Source: Sporolactobacillus sp. THM7-4
GTDB taxonomy: Bacteria > Bacillota > Bacilli > Bacillales > Sporolactobacillaceae
NCBI RefSeq assembly: GCF_004153165.1
Contig: NZ_SEMD01000002.1
Span: forward strand, 124,001 to 188,000
Length of the DNA: 64,000 nt
Direction: 5' to 3'
Positions within the stretch are counted from its first letter, which is position 1. Each line of letters starts with the position of its first letter. Position numbers and translations under genes: made by a program. The notes under the pieces were generated by a model that was given only the letters and a program-made list of their open reading frames with translations, did not search any database and had not been told where the DNA came from. Below, piece by piece: positions 18,971 through 26,887 of the stretch.

Positions 18971-19213
18971 TCAAGATTTGTGGTTTTGTATGTAAGTTAC
19001 GACATCGCCAACTGTTTGAATTTTCTCTGCATCTTCGTCGGAAATTTCCAGACCAAATTCATCTTCAAGTTCCATGACAAGTTCCACAATATCAAGCGAA
19101 TCGGCGTCCAGATCTTCTTTGAAAGATGATTCGAGCTTTACATCTGCTTCATCCACACCGAGTCTGTCAACGACGATTTTCTTCACCCGTTCCAATACAT
19201 CTTCTTCTGCCAT
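18971..19213 (-). CDS. acpP: Acyl carrier protein
   Basis: Carrier of fatty-acyl intermediates during fatty-acid synthesis, 80 aa. The phosphopantetheine attachment motif [12 protein letters not shown] places the modified serine near residue 39. The protein is strongly acidic, as expected. The start [10 protein letters not shown] follows GGGGAGGTGA; upstream in-frame codons lie in the leader. It has its own sigma-A promoter at 19245-19273, which would give acpP more transcription than the fab genes, and a terminator behind it. Confidence 0.98.
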   Translation of the reverse strand: MAEEDVLERVKKIVVDRLGVDEADVKLESSFKEDLDADSLDIVELVMELEDEFGLEISDEDAEKIQTVGDVVTYIQNHKS

Positions 19214-19244
19214 GTCTTCACCTCCCCTCAAGGGCACACATTTT

Positions 19245-19273
19245 AAAATATCAGGAAAGCGGTTCTGAGTCAA
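19245..19273 (-). promoter_or_regulatory. sigma-A promoter of acpP
   Basis: Minus-strand -35 TTGACT (19268-19273), a 17-base spacer and -10 TATTTT (19245-19250), about 30 bases before the acpP ATG. Confidence 0.7.
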
Positions 19274-19373
19274 AATAAACTTTATGATTCCAAACCTGTA
19301 CAATAATATAGCCTTAAAAAAGTCCGGCTTCAGATCCATACATCATTTCTCGAAAAAGCGTACCTAAATCATT

Positions 19374-20120
19374 TTATTGCATCGCCATACCGCCGTCAAC
19401 ACTTAATGTCTGTCCAGTCATGTAAGAACTGTCATCGCTGGCGAGAAATTTTACAACTCTTGCAACATCTTCAGGAGTACCTGCCTTCTGAAGCGGGATT
19501 TCCTCTCTCATCTTTTCCTTAATCTCCTCCGGCAACTGATCAGTCATTTCCGTGGAAATAAATCCGGGAGCGACAGCATTAACGGTAATCCCGCGCGAAG
19601 CAACCTCACGCGCAGTTGATTTTGTCAATCCGATGACACCTGCTTTTGCCGCAACATAGTTTGCCTGGCCGGCGTTGCCAAGTATGCCGACAACGGAAGC
19701 CACATTGATAATTCGCCCGCTTTTCTGCCGCATCATGGGCCGGATAGCCGCTTTGGTGACAAGAAAGACGCCTTTGAGATTCGTATTGATGACAGCATCC
19801 CAGTCATCCTCTTTCATTCTCATCAGGAGACCGTCCCGGGTGATCCCGGCATTGTTGACAACTATATCGAGATGGCCATATGTCGCGACTGCTGCCTTAA
19901 CCATCTCCTGTACGGCTGCTTCATCTGATACATCGCATTGGAAGACGAGCGCATCACTACCGAGCGCCCTTACTTCAGCCGCCGTTTCTTCGGCACGATC
20001 CCTGCTGCCTGCGTAGTTGATAATAACAGAAGCCCCTTCTCGTGCCAATTCAATAGCAATGGCCCTGCCTATTCCTCTGGAGGCACCGGTCACTAGTGCT
20101 GTTTTGTTTTTCAATGTCAT
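19374..20120 (-). CDS. fabG: 3-oxoacyl-ACP reductase FabG
   Basis: NADPH-dependent short-chain dehydrogenase that performs the first reduction of each fatty-acid elongation cycle. It has 248 aa. The cofactor motif [10 protein letters not shown] is at 11-20, [11 protein letters not shown] at about 89-99, and the catalytic triad is Ser142, Tyr155 and Lys159 in NYVAAKAG. The ATG at 20120 lies immediately past the fabD stop, with AAGGAG in the end of fabD, so translation is coupled. It belongs to the fapR-fabD-fabG-acpP group. Confidence 0.97.
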   Translation of the reverse strand: MTLKNKTALVTGASRGIGRAIAIELAREGASVIINYAGSRDRAEETAAEVRALGSDALVFQCDVSDEAAVQEMVKAAVATYGHLDIVVNNAGITRDGLLMRMKEDDWDAVINTNLKGVFLVTKAAIRPMMRQKSGRIINVASVVGILGNAGQANYVAAKAGVIGLTKSTAREVASRGITVNAVAPGFISTEMTDQLPEEIKEKMREEIPLQKAGTPEDVARVVKFLASDDSSYMTGQTLSVDGGMAMQ

Positions 20121-20121
20121 C

Positions 20122-21066
20122 TTACGCACGCTCCTTCAGCTGCTCGCATACTGCTCTCAGGGACTGTACATCGTTAACCTGAAGAATCTCAGCCCCGCGA
20201 TGGATTTTCCTGATCAGCCCGGACAGCACTCTGCCGGGACCCACTTCCACGTAAGTCTCTACTCCGAGTCCGCGAAGTTTTTCAATGGATTCGACCCAGC
20301 GGACAGGGGAATAAAGCTGTTCAATTAAATGATGACGTATTTCATCTGCCTCTGTTTCCGTCTCTGCCGTGCTATTGGCGATAACCGGAATTTCTGCGTT
20401 TTTAACAGTGATTTCATCAAGTACTTTACGCATTTTCTCAGCTGCAGGTTTCATCAAAGCTGAGTGAAACGGTCCGCTGACGGCAAGGGGAATCACGCGC
20501 CGGGCACCAGCCGATTCAGCCATCCCGGCAGCGGTCTTCACTCCACGAACTGTTCCGGAAATGACAATCTGCCCCGGCGAATTCAGGTTAGCAATCTGAA
20601 CAGATTCTTCTTCCGAGGAAGCCTTCCTGCAGATGTCTTCAAGCGTTCCCGCATCGAGTCCCAGGACGGCGGCCATTGTTCCCTCTCCGGCAGGAACGGC
20701 TTCCTCCATCAGCAGTCCTCTTTGCCTGACCGCATAGACAGCGTCATCAAAGCTGAGCACACCCGAAGCAACCAGTGCGCTGTATTCACCGAGACTGTGG
20801 CCGGCCGTGTAATCGCAGGTAATCCCTTCAGCGGCGAGCAGCTTGTACAGAATTGCGCTCACGGCAAGAATGGCCGGCTGCGTATTTTCAGTTAATTTCA
20901 ACTGATCCTCCGGACCGTTAAAAATTAAATCAGACAGAGGGAATCCGACCCGATCATCCGCCGAGTCAAAGAGTCTTTTTGCCTCCGGAAAAGTGTCTGC
21001 AATGTCGGCACCCATGCCAACACTTTGCGACCCCTGGCCCGGGAATACAAATGCTATTTTGCTCAT
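20122..21066 (-). CDS. fabD: Malonyl-CoA:ACP transacylase FabD
   Basis: Loads malonyl groups from CoA onto ACP for fatty-acid elongation. It has 314 aa. The FPGQGSQ motif is at about 8-14, and the nucleophile serine is in GHSLGE (His90, Ser91). Two starts are possible, a GTG at 21072 and an ATG at 21066 two codons later, both behind AGGAGG; the ATG has the more usual spacing. In other Bacillales plsX lies directly upstream and overlaps fapR. Here only about 170 bases separate fapR from fabD and plsX is absent. Confidence 0.97.
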   Translation of the reverse strand: MSKIAFVFPGQGSQSVGMGADIADTFPEAKRLFDSADDRVGFPLSDLIFNGPEDQLKLTENTQPAILAVSAILYKLLAAEGITCDYTAGHSLGEYSALVASGVLSFDDAVYAVRQRGLLMEEAVPAGEGTMAAVLGLDAGTLEDICRKASSEEESVQIANLNSPGQIVISGTVRGVKTAAGMAESAGARRVIPLAVSGPFHSALMKPAAEKMRKVLDEITVKNAEIPVIANSTAETETEADEIRHHLIEQLYSPVRWVESIEKLRGLGVETYVEVGPGRVLSGLIRKIHRGAEILQVNDVQSLRAVCEQLKERA

Positions 21067-21238
21067 TTTCACGAAACCTCCTAAATCTTACGCCATGTAA
21101 CTGTTTTCCTGTATCATTGCCCTCTGATTGCTCAGGCAACGTGATTAATCATCCGAATCTTAATTCAACGATTGAATAAAAAAGGCCTTAAAACGAGCGG
21201 GGAAACAGTTATTTCAAAATACCCATCGGCCTCCTCCA
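21067..21238 (-). other. fapR-fabD gap: plsX slot, empty, with orphan start site
   Basis: This gap replaces the roughly 1-kb plsX gene. Immediately after the fapR stop, the minus strand has GGAGGAGGCCG followed by ATG (21224-21226) and a five-codon ORF encoding MGILK, stop at 21209-21211. Related copies of GGAAA(A)CAGTTA lie in inverted orientation at 21201-21211 and 21098-21109. No other coding potential resembling PlsX is visible. Confidence 0.6.
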
Positions 21239-21826
21239 TTAATCGCCGGCTCTATCCTTTGTTTTCCCCTTTTCGCTGCGGGAACGGTACATTGTAAAAA
21301 TGCCTTTAAATACATGATCCTGCCCCGCATAACTGTTGACTTCAACAATCGTCCGCACCCGTTCAACCTGAATAACTTTTGCTTTTGCAATCACCCGTTC
21401 GCCCGCCTTAACAGGTCTGATGAAATGAATCGAAGCCTTGGAGGTCAGGGCCAGATCATCATTGATAACTGCGACAGCAAGTGAATTGGCCTGGGCAAAA
21501 ATGTGGTGTCCGCGGGCAATTCCCGTACGGGAAAAAACATGATCGGGGGTAATCTCGAGCAATGATATGCCGTTCGAATCAAGCTGCAAATCGACAATTT
21601 CTCCAATCACTTCATCTTCATACAAAGCCTTTACGTCATCAAACTGACGTTTTGCCACATATTTAATCCGTTCTCTCAGTTCGGGTATGGAAAGTTCAAG
21701 CCGGTCCAGCCTGATCGTCTGCACACTCACCGAAAATTTCTCCGCCAATTCCCCGTCGGTCACAAACGGATTTTCATCTATTGTTTTCTTCAGCTGCTTC
21801 TGCCGATCCTGTTTACTCTTTCTCAT
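21239..21826 (-). CDS. fapR: Malonyl-CoA-responsive lipid regulator FapR
   Basis: Transcriptional repressor of fatty-acid and phospholipid genes, released from DNA by malonyl-CoA. It has 195 aa. The N-terminal DeoR-type helix-turn-helix is at about 20-45 ([21 protein letters not shown]). The C-terminal hot-dog effector domain includes [19 protein letters not shown] and [13 protein letters not shown]. It is probably autoregulated, since a 17-bp operator with one mismatch to the consensus lies at 21844-21860. Unusually, it is not followed by plsX, a classical target in the same operon; fabD is next. Confidence 0.97.
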   Translation of the reverse strand: MRKSKQDRQKQLKKTIDENPFVTDGELAEKFSVSVQTIRLDRLELSIPELRERIKYVAKRQFDDVKALYEDEVIGEIVDLQLDSNGISLLEITPDHVFSRTGIARGHHIFAQANSLAVAVINDDLALTSKASIHFIRPVKAGERVIAKAKVIQVERVRTIVEVNSYAGQDHVFKGIFTMYRSRSEKGKTKDRAGD

Positions 21827-21843
21827 TTCATTGCACCGCCGAT

Positions 21844-21860
21844 TTAAGACTAGGTAATAA
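21844..21860 (-). promoter_or_regulatory. FapR operator
   Basis: The minus-strand 17-mer TTATTACCTAGTCTTAA differs at one base from the FapR consensus TTAGTACCTAGTCTTAA. It begins about five bases downstream of the fapR -10 element, so bound FapR would block transcription initiation. Confidence 0.9.
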
Positions 21861-21865
21861 TAGTA

Positions 21866-21874
21866 AGTATATCA
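21866..21874 (-). promoter_or_regulatory. Extended -10 promoter of fapR
   Basis: TGATATACT on the minus strand is an extended -10 (TGnTATACT) with the FapR operator just downstream. No good -35 is present at the expected distance. Confidence 0.65.
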
Positions 21875-21957
21875 TAACTGATTTTTCCAGTGTAGTTGTC
21901 GTATTACTCGTCGGGCAGATGATTACATGCGTTTTCAAGGTTTGAACAATCAGAGGA

Positions 21958-21994
21958 GCAAAACCTCACGCACGCGCCTGTGTTTCGCGTGCGT
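21958..21994 (-). terminator. Hairpin terminator after recG
   Basis: A perfect nine-base stem ACGCACGCG/CGCGTGCGT with a nine-base loop begins at the recG stop codon and is followed by GAGGTTTTG. The T-tract is short. Confidence 0.55.
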
Positions 21995-24042
21995 TAATCG
22001 AGGTGCGAATGATCCAGAATACCTGCGACTTCAAGAGGGTGCCGAAGGGGTAGAAATGTCTCATTCTGCCAAAAAAGCGGATTTTTAACCAGTCTTTCAG
22101 CGTCATTTCTCGCAGCCGCAAGTGTCCTGTAATCATGGACCATATCAGCAAGCTTAAATTCCGGCAGCCCGCTTTGCTGTTTTCCGAAGAAGTCACCCGG
22201 GCCGCGCAGTTTCAGGTCAAATTCCGATAGCTTGAAGCCATCTGCAGTTTCTGTCATCAGCCTCATTTTCTCGCGGCCAGCTTCAGAACGCGCGTCAGCA
22301 AGAAGCACGCAATACGATTGATAGCTGCCGCGCCCGACTCGGCCTCGCAGCTGGTGAAGCTGTGAGAGACCGAACCGATCGGCATCATAAACTACCATCA
22401 GTGTTGCATTGGGTACATCAACACCGACTTCGACAACAGTCGTTGAAACAAGAATCTGTATTCGATTATTCTTAAAACTGTCCATGACCTCTTCCTTTTC
22501 TTCGGAAGACAGTCTCCCATGCATCAGGCCAACATGAAAACCCGGAAGAGCCTGAGTCAGCTGGGCGTGAACATCAAGTGCATTCTGAACATCGAGCTGT
22601 TCGGACTCTTCGATCAGCGGGCAGATGACGTATGCCTGTCTGCCTCTGAGAATTTCGCTCTTCATAAATTGAATAACCCGATTCAGCATTTCATGCCTGA
22701 CCCAATAAGTCTTAATCTTTTTCCTCCCGCCCGGCAGCTCGTCGATTGTCGATACATCCATATCGCCGAATACGGAAATAGCCAGGGTCCGGGGGATGGG
22801 TGTCGCAGTCATATAGAGAACATCGGGATTGCGTCCCTTGATCCGCAAAGTCCTGCGCTGAAGTACGCCAAAACGGTGCTGTTCATCCGTAACCACGAGT
22901 CCGAGTGAATGAAAAACAACGTCATCCTGTATCAGAGCATGTGTACCAACAAGAATCTTTATATGTCCCTTTTTAAGTTCGTCCAGCAGCTGCCTTCTTC
23001 TTTTCCCTCGTACGTTGCCTGTTAAAAGCGCTACATCCACGGAAAAAGGAGCAAGAAGCTTCTGCAGGCTTTCAGCGTGCTGCTCAGCCAAAATTTCGGT
23101 CGGTGCCATCAATGCTCCCTGACACCCTGCTGTTACGGCGGCATAAAGCGCAATCGCTGCAACGGCCGTCTTTCCTGAACCTACGTCTCCCTGGAGCAGC
23201 CGGTTCATTGAAAAACCGGATGCCATGTCCCGAAGTACTTCATCAGTGACACGTCTTTGTGCTTTAGTGAGCGTAAAAGGCAGCCCGCCAATAAAATGCT
23301 GAACCTGCTCCCACTGAATATCAAGCTTGTTTCCCTGCACAGATTGACGTTTGATCTGTTTATAAGCCTGAATCTTCAGTTCGTAATTCAGGAACTCCTC
23401 GTACACGAGACGGCGCCTCGCCTGGTACAGTCTTGCGCGTTCCGTCGGAAAATGTATTTCGCGGACAGCTTCTTTTCTCGGCATTAATTTATAATCGTTC
23501 AGAAATTTTTCAGGCAGATTCTCCTCCAGATAATCCGGAAATTGTTTTAAAGCCTGACTGACAATTTTTCTCATCCTTTTGACCGTCATGCTGCCTTTGA
23601 CCGGATATACCGGTGCGACAACTTCATCGCGTTTTGCCGTTCCGAGATGAAACTCTGAAGCGTTCAAGGTAGCCCGGCGTTTTTCCCATTTCCCTGTCAC
23701 CGTGACCTCATCGCCAGGTTTCAGCTTCTTTTTTAAATAAGCCCTGTTAAAAGCAATAATTGTAATGAGATAACGACCCGTCAGGACACGGACGGCAAGC
23801 CGCGATCTTTTTTTAGCATAAAAAGTCAAAAGAGGAACACTGTGCACTTTACCGGCGATCGTGACATACTCGCCATCACGGACACCGGCCAGATCTCTGA
23901 TTTCATAGTTATCATAGCGATACGGAAAATAAGAAAACAGGTCGTCGAGCGTAACAATACCAATCTCTTTCAGTTCCTCCGCGGCCGTATCGCCGACTCC
24001 GCGAATATCACTGACAAGCGGCTTATTTCCGGTAAATGTCAT
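21994..24042 (-). CDS. recG: ATP-dependent DNA helicase RecG
   Basis: Branch-migration helicase that reverses stalled forks and processes recombination intermediates. It has 682 aa. An N-terminal wedge/OB domain (about 1-180) precedes the helicase core, with Walker A GDVGSGKT at about 285-292, a DEQHRFG box and TATPIPRTL. The C-terminal helicase domain includes QLRGRVGRG and KLRGPGDFFGKQQSG. The ATG overlaps the sdaAA stop as ATGA. The sdaAB-sdaAA-recG-fapR order is as in B. subtilis. Confidence 0.98.
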   Translation of the reverse strand: MTFTGNKPLVSDIRGVGDTAAEELKEIGIVTLDDLFSYFPYRYDNYEIRDLAGVRDGEYVTIAGKVHSVPLLTFYAKKRSRLAVRVLTGRYLITIIAFNRAYLKKKLKPGDEVTVTGKWEKRRATLNASEFHLGTAKRDEVVAPVYPVKGSMTVKRMRKIVSQALKQFPDYLEENLPEKFLNDYKLMPRKEAVREIHFPTERARLYQARRRLVYEEFLNYELKIQAYKQIKRQSVQGNKLDIQWEQVQHFIGGLPFTLTKAQRRVTDEVLRDMASGFSMNRLLQGDVGSGKTAVAAIALYAAVTAGCQGALMAPTEILAEQHAESLQKLLAPFSVDVALLTGNVRGKRRRQLLDELKKGHIKILVGTHALIQDDVVFHSLGLVVTDEQHRFGVLQRRTLRIKGRNPDVLYMTATPIPRTLAISVFGDMDVSTIDELPGGRKKIKTYWVRHEMLNRVIQFMKSEILRGRQAYVICPLIEESEQLDVQNALDVHAQLTQALPGFHVGLMHGRLSSEEKEEVMDSFKNNRIQILVSTTVVEVGVDVPNATLMVVYDADRFGLSQLHQLRGRVGRGSYQSYCVLLADARSEAGREKMRLMTETADGFKLSEFDLKLRGPGDFFGKQQSGLPEFKLADMVHDYRTLAAARNDAERLVKNPLFWQNETFLPLRHPLEVAGILDHSHLD

Positions 24043-24941
24043 GGATTGTTCAGCGCGGAAGACGGCGCAGCAGAGCCAAAAATTTTCTTCTTAAGCGCCC
24101 GGCCTGTCGGGGTGTCCGCAAGCCCCCCCTGGGCGGTTTCTTTAAGGGCGCCGGGCATCATTCTTCCTACACGGTACATGGCATCAATAACTTCATCGCA
24201 AGGTATCTTGCTTTTGATGCCGGCAAGCGCCATATCCGCCGCCACGATCGCGCTTGAAGCCCCGATTGCATTGCGTTTGACGCATGGCACCTCAACAAGC
24301 CCCGCAACAGGATCGCAGATCAGGCCAAGCATATTACCGAGGGCAATGGCCATAGCATGAGCCGACTGATCAGGTGTTCCGCCCGCCAGTTCGACGGCAG
24401 CAGCAGCCGCCATACCGGTTGCTGAACCAACCTCTGCCTGGCATCCGCCTGCAGCCCCGGAAATCGAAGCATTATTCGCGATCACAAAGCCGAAAGCCCC
24501 GGCTGTGAACAGATAACGGACCATCTGCTCCCGATTGGGATTCAGCCGCTGTCTCAGACCGAAGAGCGTTCCGGGTACAACGCCCGCCGATCCGGCCGTC
24601 GGTGTCGCGCAGATGGTTCCCATAGCAGCATTGACCTCGTTGGTCGCCATTGCTTTACTGACTGCATCGAGGAGAACGTCTCCCGACAGCGACTTTCCGG
24701 ACGCCAGATAGTCCTGCAAAAGTCGCGCGTCTCCTCCGGTCAGGCCTGAGTGAGAGCGGACATTTTCGTGAATGCCTCTCTCGACCGCTTTTTCCATGAT
24801 GTCAAGATTACCGGCCATACGCAGGAAAATTTCTTCCCGGCTTTTTCCGGTTGTTTCCATTTCTGATTGAATCATGACCTCAGAAATGGACAAATGGCTC
24901 TCGTCCGCCAGTTTCACCAACTCTTCAACGCTTCGGAACAT
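24039..24941 (-). CDS. sdaAA: L-serine dehydratase, alpha subunit
   Basis: Iron-sulphur subunit of the enzyme that deaminates L-serine to pyruvate and ammonia. It has 300 aa. Candidate [4Fe-4S] ligands are Cys111 (CATPTAGSAGVVPG), Cys167, Cys209 and Cys220 (CDPVAGLVEVPC). The start MFRSVEELVKL was chosen at the family N-terminus. It is 51 bases from sdaAB and its stop overlaps the start of recG. Confidence 0.96.
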   Translation of the reverse strand: MFRSVEELVKLADESHLSISEVMIQSEMETTGKSREEIFLRMAGNLDIMEKAVERGIHENVRSHSGLTGGDARLLQDYLASGKSLSGDVLLDAVSKAMATNEVNAAMGTICATPTAGSAGVVPGTLFGLRQRLNPNREQMVRYLFTAGAFGFVIANNASISGAAGGCQAEVGSATGMAAAAAVELAGGTPDQSAHAMAIALGNMLGLICDPVAGLVEVPCVKRNAIGASSAIVAADMALAGIKSKIPCDEVIDAMYRVGRMMPGALKETAQGGLADTPTGRALKKKIFGSAAPSSALNNP

Positions 24942-24992
24942 GAGAGAATGTCTCCTTTCTTCACACAATAAGTATGCATGAGTCATGCAGTT

Positions 24993-25655
24993 TCAGGAAA
25001 GAACTGCAACATTCAGCATATTGGGCAGACAGGCGATCTCCGCCGCCAGCCCCTCACTGATTTCTTCATCGGTTTGTATGACCATCATTGCAAGACTGCC
25101 CTTTTTATGCCGGGACACCTGCATATATGAGATATTTATTTCGTATTTGGCAATCAGACCAGCCGCTTCGGCAACCGCTCCATACTTATCTCGATGCAGA
25201 ACGAGCAGAGCCGGATTGCTTCCGGACAGGGAAATGGCAAATCCGTCAACTTCGATGATTTCAATTTTCCCCCCGCCAATGGATACGCCTACAATATCCA
25301 GCTCATTTTCACCCTTTTTCAAGTGAAGTCGAGCCGTATTTGGATGCTCCGTCCGCGTCTCCCTGTCCGGATAAAAGCGAATCGATACACCTTGTTTTCT
25401 GGCTATTTCAAGTGATTGAGGTAGTCTTTCGTCACTCGTATCAAAATTCAAAATCCCGGCTGTCAGGGCTACATCGGTACCGTGTCCTTTGTATGTCTCT
25501 GCGAAAGATCCGTAAAGAGTGACCGTGACAGACTCTGGAACTTCTCCGAAGAGTTTTCTTGCGACCCGGCCGATTCTGGCAGCACCTGCGGTATGAGAAC
25601 TTGACGGCCCAATCATCACAGGGCCGATGATATCGAACACACTGCGGTATTTCAT
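24993..25655 (-). CDS. sdaAB: L-serine dehydratase, beta subunit
   Basis: Beta subunit of the serine dehydratase, 220 aa. The N-terminus MKYRSVFDIIGPVMIGPSSSHTAGA is characteristic, and an ACT-type domain (about 148-220, with ALLVLHRDKYGAVAEAAGLI) is at the C-terminus. A GTG lies one codon upstream of the chosen ATG; either could be used behind AAAGGAGATG. In B. subtilis the fatty-acid kinase gene yloV/fakA lies between asp23 (yloU) and this gene; here only 28 bases separate them. Confidence 0.96.
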   Translation of the reverse strand: MKYRSVFDIIGPVMIGPSSSHTAGAARIGRVARKLFGEVPESVTVTLYGSFAETYKGHGTDVALTAGILNFDTSDERLPQSLEIARKQGVSIRFYPDRETRTEHPNTARLHLKKGENELDIVGVSIGGGKIEIIEVDGFAISLSGSNPALLVLHRDKYGAVAEAAGLIAKYEINISYMQVSRHKKGSLAMMVIQTDEEISEGLAAEIACLPNMLNVAVLS

Positions 25656-25683
25656 CACGGGTACATCTCCTTTATCCTGTTCC

Positions 25684-26070
25684 TCATTCTTCTTCGGTCA
25701 GTGTTTCCTCAGAAGTCATCCGGACACCCTGTACGAAAATATTGATTGCAGCAGCATCAAGCCCAAGCATCGCGTTCAGCGTTTCTTTAACTTTATTTTG
25801 CACGTTAACCGCAACTTCGGAAATCTTTGTGCCATAGCTGACGATGATATACATATCGACCATCAGATTCTGATTATCGTCGAAGTGAACGATAACCCCG
25901 CGGCTGAAGTTGTCCTTCTTCAACAATTCGGTGAACCCGTCTTTCAACTGATTTTTTGAAGCCATACCAACGATCCCGTAACAGTCGAGCGCCGCACCCC
26001 CGACAATTTTAGCAATGACATCTGTTGATATATCGATTTGTCCATAGGAATTATTCAAAGCGATTGACAT
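25684..26070 (-). CDS. yloU: Asp23/YloU family protein
   Basis: Conserved Firmicute protein of 128 aa from the Asp23/Gls24 family, associated with envelope stress and encoded next to fatty-acid kinase in most relatives. The core VGGAALDCYGIVGMASKNQLKDG (about 26-48) and VDMYIIVSYGTKISEVAVNVQ are diagnostic. The start MSIALNNSYG follows GGAGGGAG. An upstream in-frame ATG two codons earlier is too close to the ribosome-binding site. fakA (yloV) is missing from its usual position just downstream. Confidence 0.95.
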   Translation of the reverse strand: MSIALNNSYGQIDISTDVIAKIVGGAALDCYGIVGMASKNQLKDGFTELLKKDNFSRGVIVHFDDNQNLMVDMYIIVSYGTKISEVAVNVQNKVKETLNAMLGLDAAAINIFVQGVRMTSEETLTEEE

Positions 26071-26167
26071 CGTCATTTCTCCCTCCGTTAAGGAAATGGT
26101 TGTTCATGCCACTCTGATCGGTTCACAGGCCGCCATTTGATTCATTTTTTATTACAATACTATCGTT

Positions 26168-26196
26168 ATTTTACACTAGCACGATTGGATTTGAAA
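26168..26196 (-). promoter_or_regulatory. Probable promoter of yloU-sdaAB-sdaAA-recG
   Basis: Minus-strand TTTCAA (26191-26196), a 17-base spacer and TAAAAT (26168-26173), about 98 bases before yloU. Confidence 0.5.
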
Positions 26197-26263
26197 GCAG
26201 AAGAAAACATACAGCCAGTTCCCTGACGACTGACTTATAATAGAGAAGCTTCCCGCTTTCCTA

Positions 26264-26292
26264 TTGCAAGAGGTGTCACCACATGTTACGAT
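26264..26292 (+). promoter_or_regulatory. sigma-A promoter of rpmB
   Basis: Plus-strand TTGCAA (26264-26269), a 17-base spacer and TACGAT (26287-26292), about 42 bases before the rpmB ATG. It is back to back with the yloU promoter in the same 264-base gap. Confidence 0.6.
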
Positions 26293-26334
26293 AAGATTAT
26301 TGCTTGATAAATGATTGGCAAGGAGGTTATTTTG

Positions 26335-26523
26335 ATGGGACGTCACTGCTACGTAACAGGCAAGACGACGAAATTTGGTCAGAATCGTTCATTCGCTGAA
26401 AATAAATCGAAACGGACATTCAAAGCGAATCTGCAAAAGGTCCGTATTCTCGTAGATGGCAAGCCAAAACGTGTCTATGTTTCAACCAAAGCTTTGAAAG
26501 CTGGAAAAGTAGAACGCGCCTGA
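26335..26523 (+). CDS. rpmB: 50S ribosomal protein L28
   Basis: Large-subunit protein of 62 aa on the plus strand. The sequence [20 protein letters not shown], followed by [14 protein letters not shown], is typical. Only Cys5 is present, so this copy lacks the four-cysteine zinc knuckle of C+ L28 types. AAGGAGG lies ten bases upstream of the ATG. As in B. subtilis it is divergent from yloU and convergent with spoVM, with its own promoter and terminator. Confidence 0.98.
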   Translation: MGRHCYVTGKTTKFGQNRSFAENKSKRTFKANLQKVRILVDGKPKRVYVSTKALKAGKVERA

Positions 26524-26569
26524 GTTTTATATTTTTGGTGATTGGATTATTCAACAGGTTTCAGCAAAA

Positions 26570-26596
26570 AGCACCGGATCAGCCGGTGCTTTTTTA
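26570..26596 (+). terminator. Terminator of rpmB
   Basis: Perfect eight-base stem AGCACCGG/CCGGTGCT, a five-base loop and a T-rich tail (TTTTTTATTT) on the plus strand. Confidence 0.9.
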
Positions 26597-26659
26597 TTTA
26601 CACCCCGGCATGACGTGATTGATCATTTCTCTCCATCTTTTATCCTGTTTCATTTGTAC

Positions 26660-26687
26660 AAAAAAAGCGCCCTGCGTGGCAAGGTGC
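26660..26687 (-). terminator. Terminator of spoVM
   Basis: An imperfect stem GCACCTTG/CAGGGCGC (one mismatch, one wobble) is followed by TTTTTTT on the minus strand, about 20 bases after the spoVM stop. Confidence 0.75.
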
Positions 26688-26705
26688 CTTTTTCGAAAAG
26701 TGCCC

Positions 26706-26786
26706 TTATCCCTTTTTGAAGGAACCGAGGAGGGCTCTCACAATACTGCCCAGAAACCTCGGCAGTTTAATCGTATAGAATTTCAT
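26706..26786 (-). CDS. spoVM: Stage V sporulation protein SpoVM
   Basis: A 26-codon gene. The product begins MKFYTIKLPRFLGSIV and ends RALLGSFKKG, an amphipathic helix nearly identical to B. subtilis SpoVM. SpoVM recognises the positive curvature of the forespore membrane and anchors SpoIVA to start spore-coat assembly. GACAAGGAGGAGC lies about six bases upstream of the ATG. The position between thiN and rpmB is the conserved one. A candidate sigma-E promoter lies at 26842-26870 and a terminator follows. Confidence 0.97.
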   Translation of the reverse strand: MKFYTIKLPRFLGSIVRALLGSFKKG

Positions 26787-26841
26787 CGCAATGCTCCTCC
26801 TTGTCTTGCGCGCCGCAAGCCCTTATTCGTGTCCTTTCTTT

Positions 26842-26870
26842 ACTCTATGTGATAAGTGCCGGGGTTATGC
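26842..26870 (-). promoter_or_regulatory. Candidate sigma-E promoter of spoVM
   Basis: Minus-strand CATAGAGT (26842-26849) matches the sigma-E -10 CATACAnT except at one position. A GCATAA element (26865-26870) lies at the spacing usual for sigma-E. spoVM is a sigma-E target in B. subtilis. Confidence 0.55.
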
Positions 26871-26887
26871 CTGTTCAAAAGGCCGAA

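Noticed and set aside
19356-19372. Possible FapR site containing GTACCTA just after fabG
   Set aside because: Only seven central bases match; the flanking half-site bases do not, and it is about 90 bases upstream of the acpP promoter.
24036-24420. Plus-strand open frames opposite sdaAA, recG, carB, ileS and smc
   Set aside because: These are antisense shadows of well-recognised coding sequences, without ribosome-binding sites or family resemblance.
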